Notes under the pieces: model-generated
The model's input: only the letters and a program-made list of their open reading frames with translations
What the model was told of the DNA's origin: nothing
Database searches by the model: none
In this document: positions 24,922 to 32,491 of the stretch, one piece after another
Layout: each line of letters starts with the position of its first letter
Position numbering within the stretch: position 1 is the stretch's first letter
Origin: a virus
Reading direction: 5' to 3' (one strand)
IMG/VR virus record: IMGVR_UViG_3300022912_000005
Coordinates: 1 to 64,000 of that record
DNA: 64,000 nucleotides
Translations under genes and position numbers: made by a program

Positions 24922-24937
24922 TATATTTATTAATATA
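24922..24937 (+). promoter_or_regulatory. Candidate phage promoter motif (TATATTTATTAATATA) before scaffold/capsid genes
   Basis: Lies in the 249-base gap between 24804 and 25052, the longest in the window, and is preceded by AATTAAGTAG. Ten bases downstream a hairpin ACACCG (24947-24952) pairs with CGGTGT (24965-24970); it would be at the 5' end of the transcript. About 80 bases of leader then reach the AGGAG ahead of the scaffold ATG. I see no other gene in this gap. Confidence 0.55.
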
Positions 24938-24946
24938 CAATAAAAT

Positions 24947-24970
24947 ACACCGTTGTACCTTATACGGTGT
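24947..24970 (+). promoter_or_regulatory. 5'-leader hairpin upstream of scaffold and capsid genes
   Basis: Six-base GC-containing inverted repeat ACACCG / CGGTGT with a 12-base loop, just downstream of a candidate promoter. It lacks a T-run, so it is not a typical terminator; an mRNA-stabilising 5' hairpin is the likely role for highly expressed capsid genes. Inference. Confidence 0.35.
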
Positions 24971-25052
24971 CTAAAGACATAAAAACATACCATTACAATC
25001 CAACCGAATGATTGTACTTCCAAGATATATAAAGAATCAGGAGAACACGAAT

Positions 25053-26033
25053 ATGAGTGACATATTAAAGGAAGCAATCGCCGATGCAAAATCAATAAAA
25101 GCCGTTGCTTTAGAAAACGCAAAGATGCAATTACAAGAAGCATTTGAACCACACTTACGATCTATCTTATCAACTAAATTGAGAGAAGAAGATGACGATG
25201 AAGATTATGAAGATGAAATGGGTGATGAGGATGAAGATGAGGAATCATTCGACGAAGATGTTGACGAGGACGTTGATGAAGAAGTTGATGAAGAAGTTGA
25301 CGAAGAAGTTGATGAAGAAGTTGATGAAGACATTGATGAAGACATCGATGAAGATGCTGATGAAGACATTAATGAAGAAGATGACGAAGAATATTCCGAT
25401 GACGATGAATTAGATGCTGAAATCGATAATGTAAATGCAGACTTAGATGATGAAGAAGAAGTTGATGAGGACATTAATGAAGAAGAAGACGAAGATGAAT
25501 ATTCTGACGATGACGAAGATGAAGAAGAATATGATATTGACGAAAACTTATTCAAAGAAGAAGATGACGAAGATATGGATTATTCCGATGACGATGAAGA
25601 AGATGACGAAGAAGAACTTGAAGAGCTTAAAACTAAATACACTGAATTAGAATCTGAATTAGAAGAACATAAGGAAGCTGTTGTATTCTTAAAAGATAAA
25701 TTGCATGAGATTAACATGTTGAATGCAAAACTTTTATATACTAACAAAGTATTTCAAATGTTTAATTTGGATAAAGATTCAAAAATGCAAGTTGTTGAAA
25801 CGTTCGATAGAACAAATACAACTCGTGAGATTAAGTTAGCATATTCAGTATTGTTAGAATCGTATAAGAAAAATACATCTATCGATAGAAAGAAATCTTT
25901 GAAAGAACATGTACTTCCAGGTGGATCATCTAGAAAAACAAAATCTACAAAATCTAAAAAAAGTGAAGAAATAATTAACGAAACATCAGAGATAGCTAAA
26001 AGATTTAAAAAGCTAGCTGGTATTATTAGTTAA
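25053..26033 (+). CDS. Prohead scaffold (T4 gp22-like), highly acidic
   Basis: ATG at 25053 is chosen behind AGGAGAACACGA. 326 aa. An N-terminal helix (SDILKEAIADAKSIKAVALE) is followed by ~150 residues of Asp/Glu-rich low complexity (repeats of EEVDEEVDEE, EDIDEDIDED) with YSDDDE blocks, and then a C-terminal coiled coil (LKTKYTELESELEEHKEAVV...). Ends with RFKKLAGII. Core scaffolds of T4-like phages are acidic, coiled-coil, and cut to small peptides by the prohead protease; several L-x-E sites are present (ILKE/A, QLQE/A). Position directly before the capsid gene fits gp22. Confidence 0.85.
   Translation: MSDILKEAIADAKSIKAVALENAKMQLQEAFEPHLRSILSTKLREEDDDEDYEDEMGDEDEDEESFDEDVDEDVDEEVDEEVDEEVDEEVDEDIDEDIDEDADEDINEEDDEEYSDDDELDAEIDNVNADLDDEEEVDEDINEEEDEDEYSDDDEDEEEYDIDENLFKEEDDEDMDYSDDDEEDDEEELEELKTKYTELESELEEHKEAVVFLKDKLHEINMLNAKLLYTNKVFQMFNLDKDSKMQVVETFDRTNTTREIKLAYSVLLESYKKNTSIDRKKSLKEHVLPGGSSRKTKSTKSKKSEEIINETSEIAKRFKKLAGIIS
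25205..25610 (+). repeat. Low-complexity Asp/Glu codon repeat tract in the scaffold gene
   Basis: Tandem GAT/GAC/GAA/GTT-type codons encoding imperfect EEVDEE / EDIDED / YSDDDE units. The repeats are not exact at DNA level (synonymous GAT/GAC and GAA/GAG alternation), which lowers slippage. The tract probably varies in length between related phages. Confidence 0.7.
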
Positions 26034-26059
26034 AAATATAACAAACGGAGAAAATTGTA

Positions 26060-27682
26060 ATGAGACAACAATTAAATGAAGCTTTAAAAGGCTTAACAGA
26101 AACACGAAAAATGGTTGATGTTGCACGAGAATTGGTTGACAAATGGGATGGTTATGGACTATTAGAGGGTCTAAAATCTGATTATGACAAATCAAGCATG
26201 GCTGTATTACTTGAAAATCAAGCGAAACAGTTAGTACAAGAAGCAACTTCAACAGGAACATCGGCTAATTCAGAAGAATGGTCAGGTGTAGCATTACCAT
26301 TGGTACGAAGAATCTTTAGTGACATTGCGGCACAGGATTTTGTATCAGTACAACCGATGAACTTACCATCTGGATTGGTATTCTACTTAGATTTCAAATA
26401 TGGAAATACTGTAGGTAACATCACAGCAGATCAATCTTTTTATGGTAAAACTGGACCTAATACTCCATCAGGATCAAGTGCCCCTTACGGTGTAAATGGT
26501 TTATATGGTGTTGGTAGATATGGATACACTGTATCTCAATCATCACTTACAATAACAACATTAACAACTGCATCTGCGGCTGATGGTGTTGATGATTGGA
26601 ATTATGATACTGAAGTATCTCAATCTAATGCGATTGCCGCTGGTGGAAACTGGTGGAAGGTTGCTATACCAAAATCATCATTTCCACGAGCTGATGAAAA
26701 AGCTATTAGAGCGTACAATGTACAAACAACTGGAAACATTAAAGGATCATTATCACAGTTCCATGCGATATCAGGAAACAACTTTGTATTCTTTGTATCT
26801 GGAGCATCTGGTGATGCAGTAACTGCTAGTTTAAGTATTGATTACTTGAAACAACCTACTGACATTACAAGAGGTGATTTTGAATCTACTGGTACAGCAA
26901 ACAATCCTGAAACGGATATTGCAATTCCAGAGATCAATCTTGAGTTAAAATCTCAAACGATCATTGCTAAAACTAGAAAGTTGAAAGCTGTATGGACACC
27001 AGAAATTGCACAAGATTTAACAGCATATCACGCTGTTGATGCTGAAGCTGAATTAACTTCTATCTTGAGTGAATACATCTCAATGGAAATTGATTTGGAA
27101 ATAATTGATATGTTATTGCTTGACGCTGTAACAGTTGATTATTGGTCAGCTAAAGTTGGTTACGATTGGGTATCTAGTTCAAGTACATTTGCTGGTGATT
27201 CAGTATCACAAGCGGCATATGCTTACACGAAAGCCGAATGGTATCAAACTCTTGGACAACGAATTCAAAGAGTGTCAAACAACATTCATAAATTAACATT
27301 ACGTGGTGGTGCAAACTTCTTAGTATGTTCTCCAACTGTTGCAACAGTTATCGAATCTATTCCAGGATTCCATGCTGATACAGATGGTACAAAAGAACAA
27401 TTCGCTATGGGTGTATCAGCAATTGGTGCATTGAAAAACAGATGGACTGTTTATAAGAATCCTTATATGACAGAGAATGCTATATTGGTTGGATTTAGAG
27501 GAAGTAATTTCTTTGAAACTGGAGCTGTATATGCACCATATGTGCCATTGTTAATGTCACCACTAGTTTATGATCCTAAGAACTTCACACCAAGAAAAGG
27601 TGTGATGACAAGATATGCTAAGAAAATGGTTCGACCAGAATTCTATGGTAAAATCTTCTGTCATGGACTAGAAACTGTATAA
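26060..27682 (+). CDS. Major capsid protein (T4 gp23-like)
   Basis: 540 aa, close to gp23 (521). Typical elements: VALPLVRRIFSDIAAQDFVSVQPMNLPSGLVFYLDFKYG near residue 75-115 (quoted across two blocks), LELKSQTIIAKTRKLKAVWTPE, AQDLTAYHAVDAEAELTSIL and LVCSPTVATVIESIPGF. The N-terminal region has predicted processing sites; the best candidate is after Glu61 (QLVQE/ATSTG), close to the T4 position (Glu65), although P3 is Val rather than Leu/Ile. It forms the hexameric lattice of the head. Very good Shine-Dalgarno (CGGAGAAAATTGTA). A strong terminator follows at 27725. Confidence 0.93.
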   Translation: MRQQLNEALKGLTETRKMVDVARELVDKWDGYGLLEGLKSDYDKSSMAVLLENQAKQLVQEATSTGTSANSEEWSGVALPLVRRIFSDIAAQDFVSVQPMNLPSGLVFYLDFKYGNTVGNITADQSFYGKTGPNTPSGSSAPYGVNGLYGVGRYGYTVSQSSLTITTLTTASAADGVDDWNYDTEVSQSNAIAAGGNWWKVAIPKSSFPRADEKAIRAYNVQTTGNIKGSLSQFHAISGNNFVFFVSGASGDAVTASLSIDYLKQPTDITRGDFESTGTANNPETDIAIPEINLELKSQTIIAKTRKLKAVWTPEIAQDLTAYHAVDAEAELTSILSEYISMEIDLEIIDMLLLDAVTVDYWSAKVGYDWVSSSSTFAGDSVSQAAYAYTKAEWYQTLGQRIQRVSNNIHKLTLRGGANFLVCSPTVATVIESIPGFHADTDGTKEQFAMGVSAIGALKNRWTVYKNPYMTENAILVGFRGSNFFETGAVYAPYVPLLMSPLVYDPKNFTPRKGVMTRYAKKMVRPEFYGKIFCHGLETV

Positions 27683-27724
27683 TAATAACACTTATATAGT
27701 TGGTTAGTTAATCTGAAATAAACC

Positions 27725-27758
27725 AAAAAGGGAGCTATTAACGTAGTTCCCTTTTTTT
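27725..27758 (+). terminator. Rho-independent terminator after the capsid gene
   Basis: AAAAAGGGAGCTA pairs with TAGTTCCCTTTTT (one G-T pair) around a six-base loop and runs into seven Ts. It lies ~43 bases after the capsid stop, closing the scaffold-capsid transcript. Confidence 0.85.
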
Positions 27759-27823
27759 ATATGAAGAAAAACAAAAAAAAATGAAAAAAAGTGAAAAAAG
27801 TTGTTGTTTTAATGTTTTTATTC

Positions 27824-27839
27824 TATATTTATATATATA
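27824..27839 (+). promoter_or_regulatory. Candidate phage promoter motif (TATATTTATATATATA)
   Basis: About 65 bases after the capsid terminator and ~40 before the ATG at 27879. Preceded by GTTGTTGTTTTAATG. The terminator/promoter pair separates the capsid unit from the neck-tail unit. Confidence 0.55.
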
Positions 27840-27878
27840 TTGTATTTTCTATATAATTAACCAATCGGAGCATATTAA

Positions 27879-28238
27879 ATGAAACTAAAAGATATTGTAA
27901 TAGGAGAATTTCAAGAATTGGATGAAGCCATCTCAAAAGAGGAGTGGCAGGGTTATGTTGAATATGGTAAACAATTGAAGACTTATTTGTCTTCACATGA
28001 TTTACGTGGATTGAAATTAAAAGTTAAGGTGATTAAATCAACAAGACCAAATCCGTGGATTGATGTTAGTTTAGTGAATTGGAAAGATGAAACGATACCA
28101 AATGAATTTAGAGTTAAAGTAGCAAAATCAATGTCAGCGTCAGGTGTTAGGGATTGGGATAATGTGCAATATGGTAATATAAGACCCAATTCAATATCAT
28201 TACTGCATAGTCAATGGAAAAAATTATTACATATATAA
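27879..28238 (+). CDS. Unknown protein with divergent targeting-type leader (119 aa)
   Basis: First gene after a terminator/promoter pair; SD is CGGAG. N-terminus MKLKDIVIGEFQELDE/AISKEEW ends L-D-E. Cargo is a small alpha/beta protein (EEWQGYVEYGKQLKTYLSSH, LKLKVKVIKSTRPNPWIDV) and ends RPNSISLLHSQWKKLLHI. The strand pattern with W-I-D-V and SLVNW may be a double-stranded-RNA/DNA-binding-like or ubiquitin-like fold; I cannot decide. Predicted head protein. Confidence 0.55.
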   Translation: MKLKDIVIGEFQELDEAISKEEWQGYVEYGKQLKTYLSSHDLRGLKLKVKVIKSTRPNPWIDVSLVNWKDETIPNEFRVKVAKSMSASGVRDWDNVQYGNIRPNSISLLHSQWKKLLHI

Positions 28239-28252
28239 TTGGAGCATATTAA

Positions 28253-28576
28253 ATGAAACTTACAGAATCGAAATTAAGACAGATTATTAAGGAAGAAATT
28301 CAGTTGTTGAAAGAGGCATTGACACCTAAAGATAAAAAAGTAATAGAAGCATTTTATTATAAAAAATCATTAAGTGGTAAATTATTAACAACGGATGGTA
28401 AATTATTAGAAAAGATGGGAATGGGTGGAATGGATATGGCACATTGGGAAGGACATGATATTGTAATAACAGCAAAATCTGATGTAGCTTCTACCGATTC
28501 AATATTACGATATATGAAGAAATTCATACCAAAGAATAATTTTTCAAGTAAAACACCAATATCAAATTATATTTAA
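28253..28576 (+). CDS. Leader-family protein, unknown cargo (107 aa)
   Basis: SD TTGGAGCATATTAA. Leader MKLTESKLRQIIKEEIQLL then KE/ALTPKD, an L-K-E site. Cargo ~86 residues: SLSGKLLTTDGKLLEKMGMG, GGMDMAHWEGHDIVITAKSD and a helical C-terminus. The 'K-L-x-T-D-G-x-x-L-x-x-x-G' then 'A-x-W-x-G-x-x-I-V/ITA' sequence looks like a compact beta-rich fold of unknown function. It lies between the capsid unit and the first neck gene. Confidence 0.62.
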   Translation: MKLTESKLRQIIKEEIQLLKEALTPKDKKVIEAFYYKKSLSGKLLTTDGKLLEKMGMGGMDMAHWEGHDIVITAKSDVASTDSILRYMKKFIPKNNFSSKTPISNYI

Positions 28577-28590
28577 GAATTAAATAAACA

Positions 28591-29829
28591 ATGTCAGACA
28601 CAAATACAAAATTCGCATATAGATATGCAGACCCAACAATAACAACATCAGCACAAGATGATACACCATTTTTAATATATAATACTGATCAAACATTCTT
28701 GTCAGAGAGTGTTGATGTGTGTAAATGGACTGCAAGACGATTAGGATTTCCAGTTATGGAAATTGAGATGCCAAGTTCATCAATTTACGCATGTTTTGAA
28801 GAAGCTATATCAGAATATTCACTACATATAAATAATTATAATATTAGAAATTGGATGTGGGACTCATATGGATCAGAAGATAGAATATCAGGATCATTAG
28901 GAACTGAAGTAAAAGAACCACATAATCCAAATATGGGTATGACAATAACATTATCAGAACAATATGGACAAGCGATTGGTATTGGTGGTAATATTGATAT
29001 GAAACGTGGATATATAACATTGGTCAATGGTGAACAAGATTATAATTTGCAAACATTATGGGCAAATGTATCAGAGTCATCTGGTAGATTAATGATTCAT
29101 AGAGTATTTAATGATGGTATGGCATCTATGACACGATATTATGATCCATATGGTGGTAACTATGATCAAAGACAGATGCTTGATATGTATGGATTTGGTG
29201 GATCATCACCAGCTGTTAGTTTTGTAATGAGACCTATATCATATGACATCATAAGAGCACAATCAATTGAAATAAATGATAAAGTAAGAAAATCAGCATA
29301 TTCATTTGAAATCACAAACAACAATTTAAGAATATTTCCATTACCAACAACTGGTGATTCAGGAAGTAAAATATGGTTTGAATATTATCTAAAATCAGAT
29401 ATGCAAACTACAACATCATCAGCAACAACTGGTAAAACAAGTAATCCATCAAATGCACCATATAAGTTTATTACATATAATTCAATAAATGCATCAGGTA
29501 GACAATGGATTAGAAAATATACATTAGCATTATCAAAAGAATTATTGGGAATCATAAGAAGTAAATATTCAGCAATTCCAATCCCAGATCAAGAATTACA
29601 ATTAGATGGTGAATCATTGAAAGCTGAGGGTAGAGAAGAGAAGTCAGATTTAGCAGAAGAACTAAAAGAATTTTTAGAATCAGTATCTTTGAATGAAAAA
29701 GCACGAAAAGAAGCTGAAGACGCAGAAGCACTACAACAGATCATGAATAAAATTCCACTTTTGATGTATGTAGACGGGTTCATACCATTTATATTTTTAT
29801 ATAATTTTCTTGATTGGGGTGCATTGTAA
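28591..29829 (+). CDS. Neck protein (T4 gp13-like, 412 aa)
   Basis: Residues 45-80 read KWTARRLGFPVMEIEMPSSSIYACFEEAISEYS, in short blocks the gp13 hallmark: 'RRLG-x-P-hydrophobic-x-E-hydrophobic ... I-hydrophobic-x-C-hydrophobic-x-E-A-x-x-x-Y'. Longer than T4 gp13 (309) with a Gly/Tyr-rich insertion (YYDPYGGNYDQRQMLDMYGF) and an acidic coiled-coil near the end (EEKSDLAEELKEFLESVSLNEKARKEAEDAEA, quoted in part). gp13 with gp14 closes the head after packaging. The C-terminal ~25 residues are hydrophobic and unusual for this family. Confidence 0.72.
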   Translation: MSDTNTKFAYRYADPTITTSAQDDTPFLIYNTDQTFLSESVDVCKWTARRLGFPVMEIEMPSSSIYACFEEAISEYSLHINNYNIRNWMWDSYGSEDRISGSLGTEVKEPHNPNMGMTITLSEQYGQAIGIGGNIDMKRGYITLVNGEQDYNLQTLWANVSESSGRLMIHRVFNDGMASMTRYYDPYGGNYDQRQMLDMYGFGGSSPAVSFVMRPISYDIIRAQSIEINDKVRKSAYSFEITNNNLRIFPLPTTGDSGSKIWFEYYLKSDMQTTTSSATTGKTSNPSNAPYKFITYNSINASGRQWIRKYTLALSKELLGIIRSKYSAIPIPDQELQLDGESLKAEGREEKSDLAEELKEFLESVSLNEKARKEAEDAEALQQIMNKIPLLMYVDGFIPFIFLYNFLDWGAL

Positions 29830-29891
29830 TGATAGATAATAATAATATAGCAGAATTGCATAATTTGAAACTTGAAAGAATTCGAGTTTAG
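29829..29891 (+). CDS. Possible 20-residue mini-ORF between neck gene and leader gene
   Basis: ATG overlaps the stop of the neck gene (TAATG) and encodes MIDNNNIAELHNLKLERIRV. No homology recognised and no clear Shine-Dalgarno. It may be a translated coupling peptide or chance. Confidence 0.2.
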   Translation: MIDNNNIAELHNLKLERIRV

Positions 29892-29902
29892 GAGAACAAA
29901 AA

Positions 29903-30154
29903 ATGAAACTAACAGAATCAAAATTAAAAGAGATAATCAAAGAAGAACTTGAAAAGTTGAATGAGATAATTCCAAAATTACGATTGAAATCTGGAATGAA
30001 AGAATTGGGTGAAATTTATGGAAAATTAGAGGACATAGTACCACCAACTAATATATCAGATGGGGAGCGTAAAAAATTCAATACTGCAATAAAAAACGCA
30101 CAAAAGTCTGTCAGTGAGGTATCACGTATAATTAGAGGTGTTAAATCGTATTAA
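29903..30154 (+). CDS. Leader-family protein, small helical cargo (83 aa)
   Basis: SD TTTAGGAGAACAAAAA. Leader MKLTESKLKEIIKEELE then KLNE/IIPKLR. The ~62-residue cargo is helical (GMKELGEIYGKLEDIVPPTN, GERKKFNTAIKNAQKSVSEV) and ends RIIRGVKSY. It sits between the two neck genes, a clear example of a cassette inserted into the structural cluster. Confidence 0.62.
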   Translation: MKLTESKLKEIIKEELEKLNEIIPKLRLKSGMKELGEIYGKLEDIVPPTNISDGERKKFNTAIKNAQKSVSEVSRIIRGVKSY

Positions 30155-30155
30155 T

Positions 30156-30623
30156 ATGCCAATTGAAAAACCATTTTTTACATCACCAAAAGAAATCTAC
30201 ATGTTTGATTCCATTAATGAGGAACTTATCGATGACATGGTGGGGCAATTTATTGATATTTATAAGATTCTTATTAATGATACAAATACAAATTTATATG
30301 GTGAATCACAAGTTAAATATTATAATAAAGCATTTAGAATAAATTGTCTTATTAAATACGAGGCACCAGAAGTAGATAGTACAGAAGTTGGATCAGATTT
30401 GAATACAAATATTGAAGCACTCTTTCACAGAGAAGCATTATCAAATGCCAACTTCATACCAGAAATTGGTGATATTATAGAATGGAATAATTTTTATTTT
30501 GAAATAGGATCAGTAACAGAACCACAATTGATTGCTGGTCATTATGACTATAAACATCAAATTAAAGTATTGGCACATCGAGTTAGAATAGCGTCATTAC
30601 AAATTGAAGAAAGAACTGAATAA
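30156..30623 (+). CDS. Head closure / neck protein (T4 gp14-like)
   Basis: ATG at 30156 is preferred over an upstream ATG at 30138 because it follows AGAGGTG and gives the family-like start MPIEKPFFTS. Contains NLYGESQVKYYNKAFRINCLIKYE, corresponding to the 'YGE-x...Y-x-x-x-x-R/L-x-C-L-I' region of gp14-like proteins, and ends with beta strands EIGDIIEWNNFYFEIGSV. Shorter than T4 gp14 (256). Forms the head-to-tail connector with the gp13-like protein encoded two genes upstream. Confidence 0.7.
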   Translation: MPIEKPFFTSPKEIYMFDSINEELIDDMVGQFIDIYKILINDTNTNLYGESQVKYYNKAFRINCLIKYEAPEVDSTEVGSDLNTNIEALFHREALSNANFIPEIGDIIEWNNFYFEIGSVTEPQLIAGHYDYKHQIKVLAHRVRIASLQIEERTE

Positions 30624-30627
30624 GAAT

Positions 30628-31254
30628 ATGAAACTTACAGAAACAAAATTAAGAGAGATAATTAAAGAAGAAATTCAAAAGTTAAATGAAGGTGGAGGAC
30701 ATCATTTTAAATATGGGAAAAAGTGGTATGTTGATAGTAGCTTTGTAAATTTTTGTCAACGTATTTTACCAAATTCAGAATTAAAACATATGGGATTTGG
30801 TGAATTTGAATTAGAAACTCCAAATGGCACGGTACAATTCGATAGGACTAATGGTAAAAAATTTACTGGTCAGGTTGGTAGATCACATGAAATGTATGAT
30901 GATGTTAATGGTAAACTTGTTGCAAAGCTCATCAAAGGAATGGAACAGAAAAAGAAATCTGAATTGGTGACAGAAGGATTAGTAATAAAGAAAACCCGAA
31001 TTACAAAATTGAATGACTTAATAATAACAGAACAAGAAGATAATAATAATGCGGTTAATGAAATATTATATGATGAAGTGACAGTTGCATTACGAGTGGC
31101 AAATGAGATGAAAACAAAACTTGAAAAATCCATCAAAGATTTAAGTGGAAATAAAGGTGGTAAAACGAAAGAAATGTTAAAATTCAATAAAAAATACTTA
31201 CATGATATTGAAGTACAAATAAAACAGTTGGAAGCCGCTGATAAATTTAATTAA
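30628..31254 (+). CDS. Leader-family protein with long two-part cargo (208 aa)
   Basis: ATG at 30628, four bases after the previous stop. Leader MKLTETKLREIIKEEIQ-KLNE/GGGHHF. The cargo has an N-terminal alpha/beta part (HHFKYGKKWYVDSSFVNFCQ, FGEFELETPNGTVQFDRTNGK) and, from ~residue 115, a second helical part with an additional I/L-x-E pattern (SELVTE/GLVIKK, LIITE/QEDNN) that may be further protease sites. The C-terminus is coiled coil (NEMKTKLEKSIKDLSGNKGG). Function unknown. Confidence 0.6.
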   Translation: MKLTETKLREIIKEEIQKLNEGGGHHFKYGKKWYVDSSFVNFCQRILPNSELKHMGFGEFELETPNGTVQFDRTNGKKFTGQVGRSHEMYDDVNGKLVAKLIKGMEQKKKSELVTEGLVIKKTRITKLNDLIITEQEDNNNAVNEILYDEVTVALRVANEMKTKLEKSIKDLSGNKGGKTKEMLKFNKKYLHDIEVQIKQLEAADKFN

Positions 31255-31262
31255 GAAATAAA

Positions 31263-32096
31263 ATGGCTGTAAAAAATATAACACATAAAAAAACACATAA
31301 CAAATCTAACATTAATAGAGCTGATCAAGTATCCACTAAGAATACAACTAAAGAAATACGTGGACAACAGAATGTAAATGTAAAAGGTGACTATGCAATA
31401 ACATTACAAGATATTGATGAAACTATACTAGGACACATCAATGAAGTCATGGCTATACATGTACCTGAGGCGAACAAAACAGTACCAATACCGACGTTTT
31501 ATAGTGATAGAGAGCGTTGGGTAGAGGCTAGACGTAATGGTGTTTTAAAAGACAAAAATGGTACAATACAACCACCATTTATTACATTTAAAAGAAACAG
31601 CATTGAGAAGAATGATCTATCACCATATGGATATGAACATGATATACATCGAAAATATGGAACAACTGTAGTGAGATCAACATCAAAAGCATTTGATAAT
31701 AGATATACAAGATTCTCACAACTGTATGATGAAAAACCAGTTAAAAAGATGATAGTGACATCAGTTCCAGATTATGTTACAATACCATATGATTTTATGG
31801 TATGGACTGCATATATAGAACAGATGAATATCATACAAGAAGCATTCATTGAACAGAGCAATAAATATTGGGGTTATAACACTGCACATAAATTTTTAAG
31901 TGTAGTAGATAGTATATCTAATGATAACTCAATAAGTGCTGGAGAAGAACGATTAATAAAGTCAACATTTACAGTAACAGTAAATGCATATTTATTGCCT
32001 GAGTATATAAACTCAGATATAACAAAGAAAATTTCGCAAATAAAGTCAAATACAACAACACGAAAAGTTGTGTTTGGTAGTGAAACAGTAATATAA
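31263..32096 (+). CDS. Tail completion / sheath stabiliser protein (T4 gp15-like)
   Basis: 277 aa, near T4 gp15 (272), and in the position between neck and sheath genes. Contains VPIPTFYSDRERWVEARRNG, IQPPFITFKRNSIEKND, VPDYVTIPYDFMVWTAYIEQ and STFTVTVNAYLLPEYI, which parallel the gp15 order: 'VP-x-x-Y-x-x-x-E-x-W', 'P-x-I-x-x-x', 'hydrophobic-strand Y-x-x-x-Q', and a final 'T-F-x-V-x-x-Y-hydrophobic'. gp15 forms the hexameric tail terminator that binds the neck. N-terminal ~45 residues are a basic, disordered extension. Confidence 0.72.
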   Translation: MAVKNITHKKTHNKSNINRADQVSTKNTTKEIRGQQNVNVKGDYAITLQDIDETILGHINEVMAIHVPEANKTVPIPTFYSDRERWVEARRNGVLKDKNGTIQPPFITFKRNSIEKNDLSPYGYEHDIHRKYGTTVVRSTSKAFDNRYTRFSQLYDEKPVKKMIVTSVPDYVTIPYDFMVWTAYIEQMNIIQEAFIEQSNKYWGYNTAHKFLSVVDSISNDNSISAGEERLIKSTFTVTVNAYLLPEYINSDITKKISQIKSNTTTRKVVFGSETVI

Positions 32097-32119
32097 ATAA
32101 AATAAAATAAGAGGTCAAC

Positions 32120-32419
32120 ATGCCAAAAAACGAAAAAATAGAAAACACAGAAGTTCAAGAAAACACAAATACAGTTAAAATGAACGAGGTGTACACAACA
32201 AAATTAACAGAATCACTTAATGCAATTCAAAACATAACACTTGCATTAGGTCAACTAGAAGTTCAAAAGTTAGATTTAGACGATAAAAAGAATAAATTAA
32301 CAACAGAACTTATGTTAATAAGGGAAAATCAATCAGCCTTAACACAAGAGATTTTAAATAAATACGGTGAAGGTGAAATAAGATTAGAAACTCAAGAATT
32401 TATTAAAAAAACAAAATAA
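32120..32419 (+). CDS. Small coiled-coil protein (99 aa), possible sheath/tube chaperone
   Basis: SD AAGAGGTCAACATG. First ~30 residues are polar and disordered; residues ~38-99 form a continuous helix (SLNAIQNITLALGQLEVQKLDLDDKKNKLTTEL in blocks). Such coiled-coil proteins are common next to sheath genes in T4-like phages. No named family. Confidence 0.5.
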   Translation: MPKNEKIENTEVQENTNTVKMNEVYTTKLTESLNAIQNITLALGQLEVQKLDLDDKKNKLTTELMLIRENQSALTQEILNKYGEGEIRLETQEFIKKTK

Positions 32420-32444
32420 ATTTATTGTTTAAATGAAGTAACAC

Positions 32445-32460
32445 TATATTTATTAATATA
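32445..32460 (+). promoter_or_regulatory. Candidate phage promoter motif (TATATTTATTAATATA) before sheath and tube
   Basis: Thirty-two bases before the sheath ATG, preceded by AAATGAAGTAACAC, almost the same upstream sequence as the copies at 13415 and 39860. Sheath and tube are made in high amounts, which fits a dedicated promoter. Confidence 0.55.
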
Positions 32461-32491
32461 ATGAATTTTTATTCTTAACGGAGAACATAAA

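Noticed and set aside
25205-25555. Serine-rich open frame on the minus strand opposite the scaffold gene
   Set aside because: It is only the complement of the Asp/Glu repeat codons (GAT/GAA read as ATC/TTC or TCA/TCT in the other frames); no start signal and no family.
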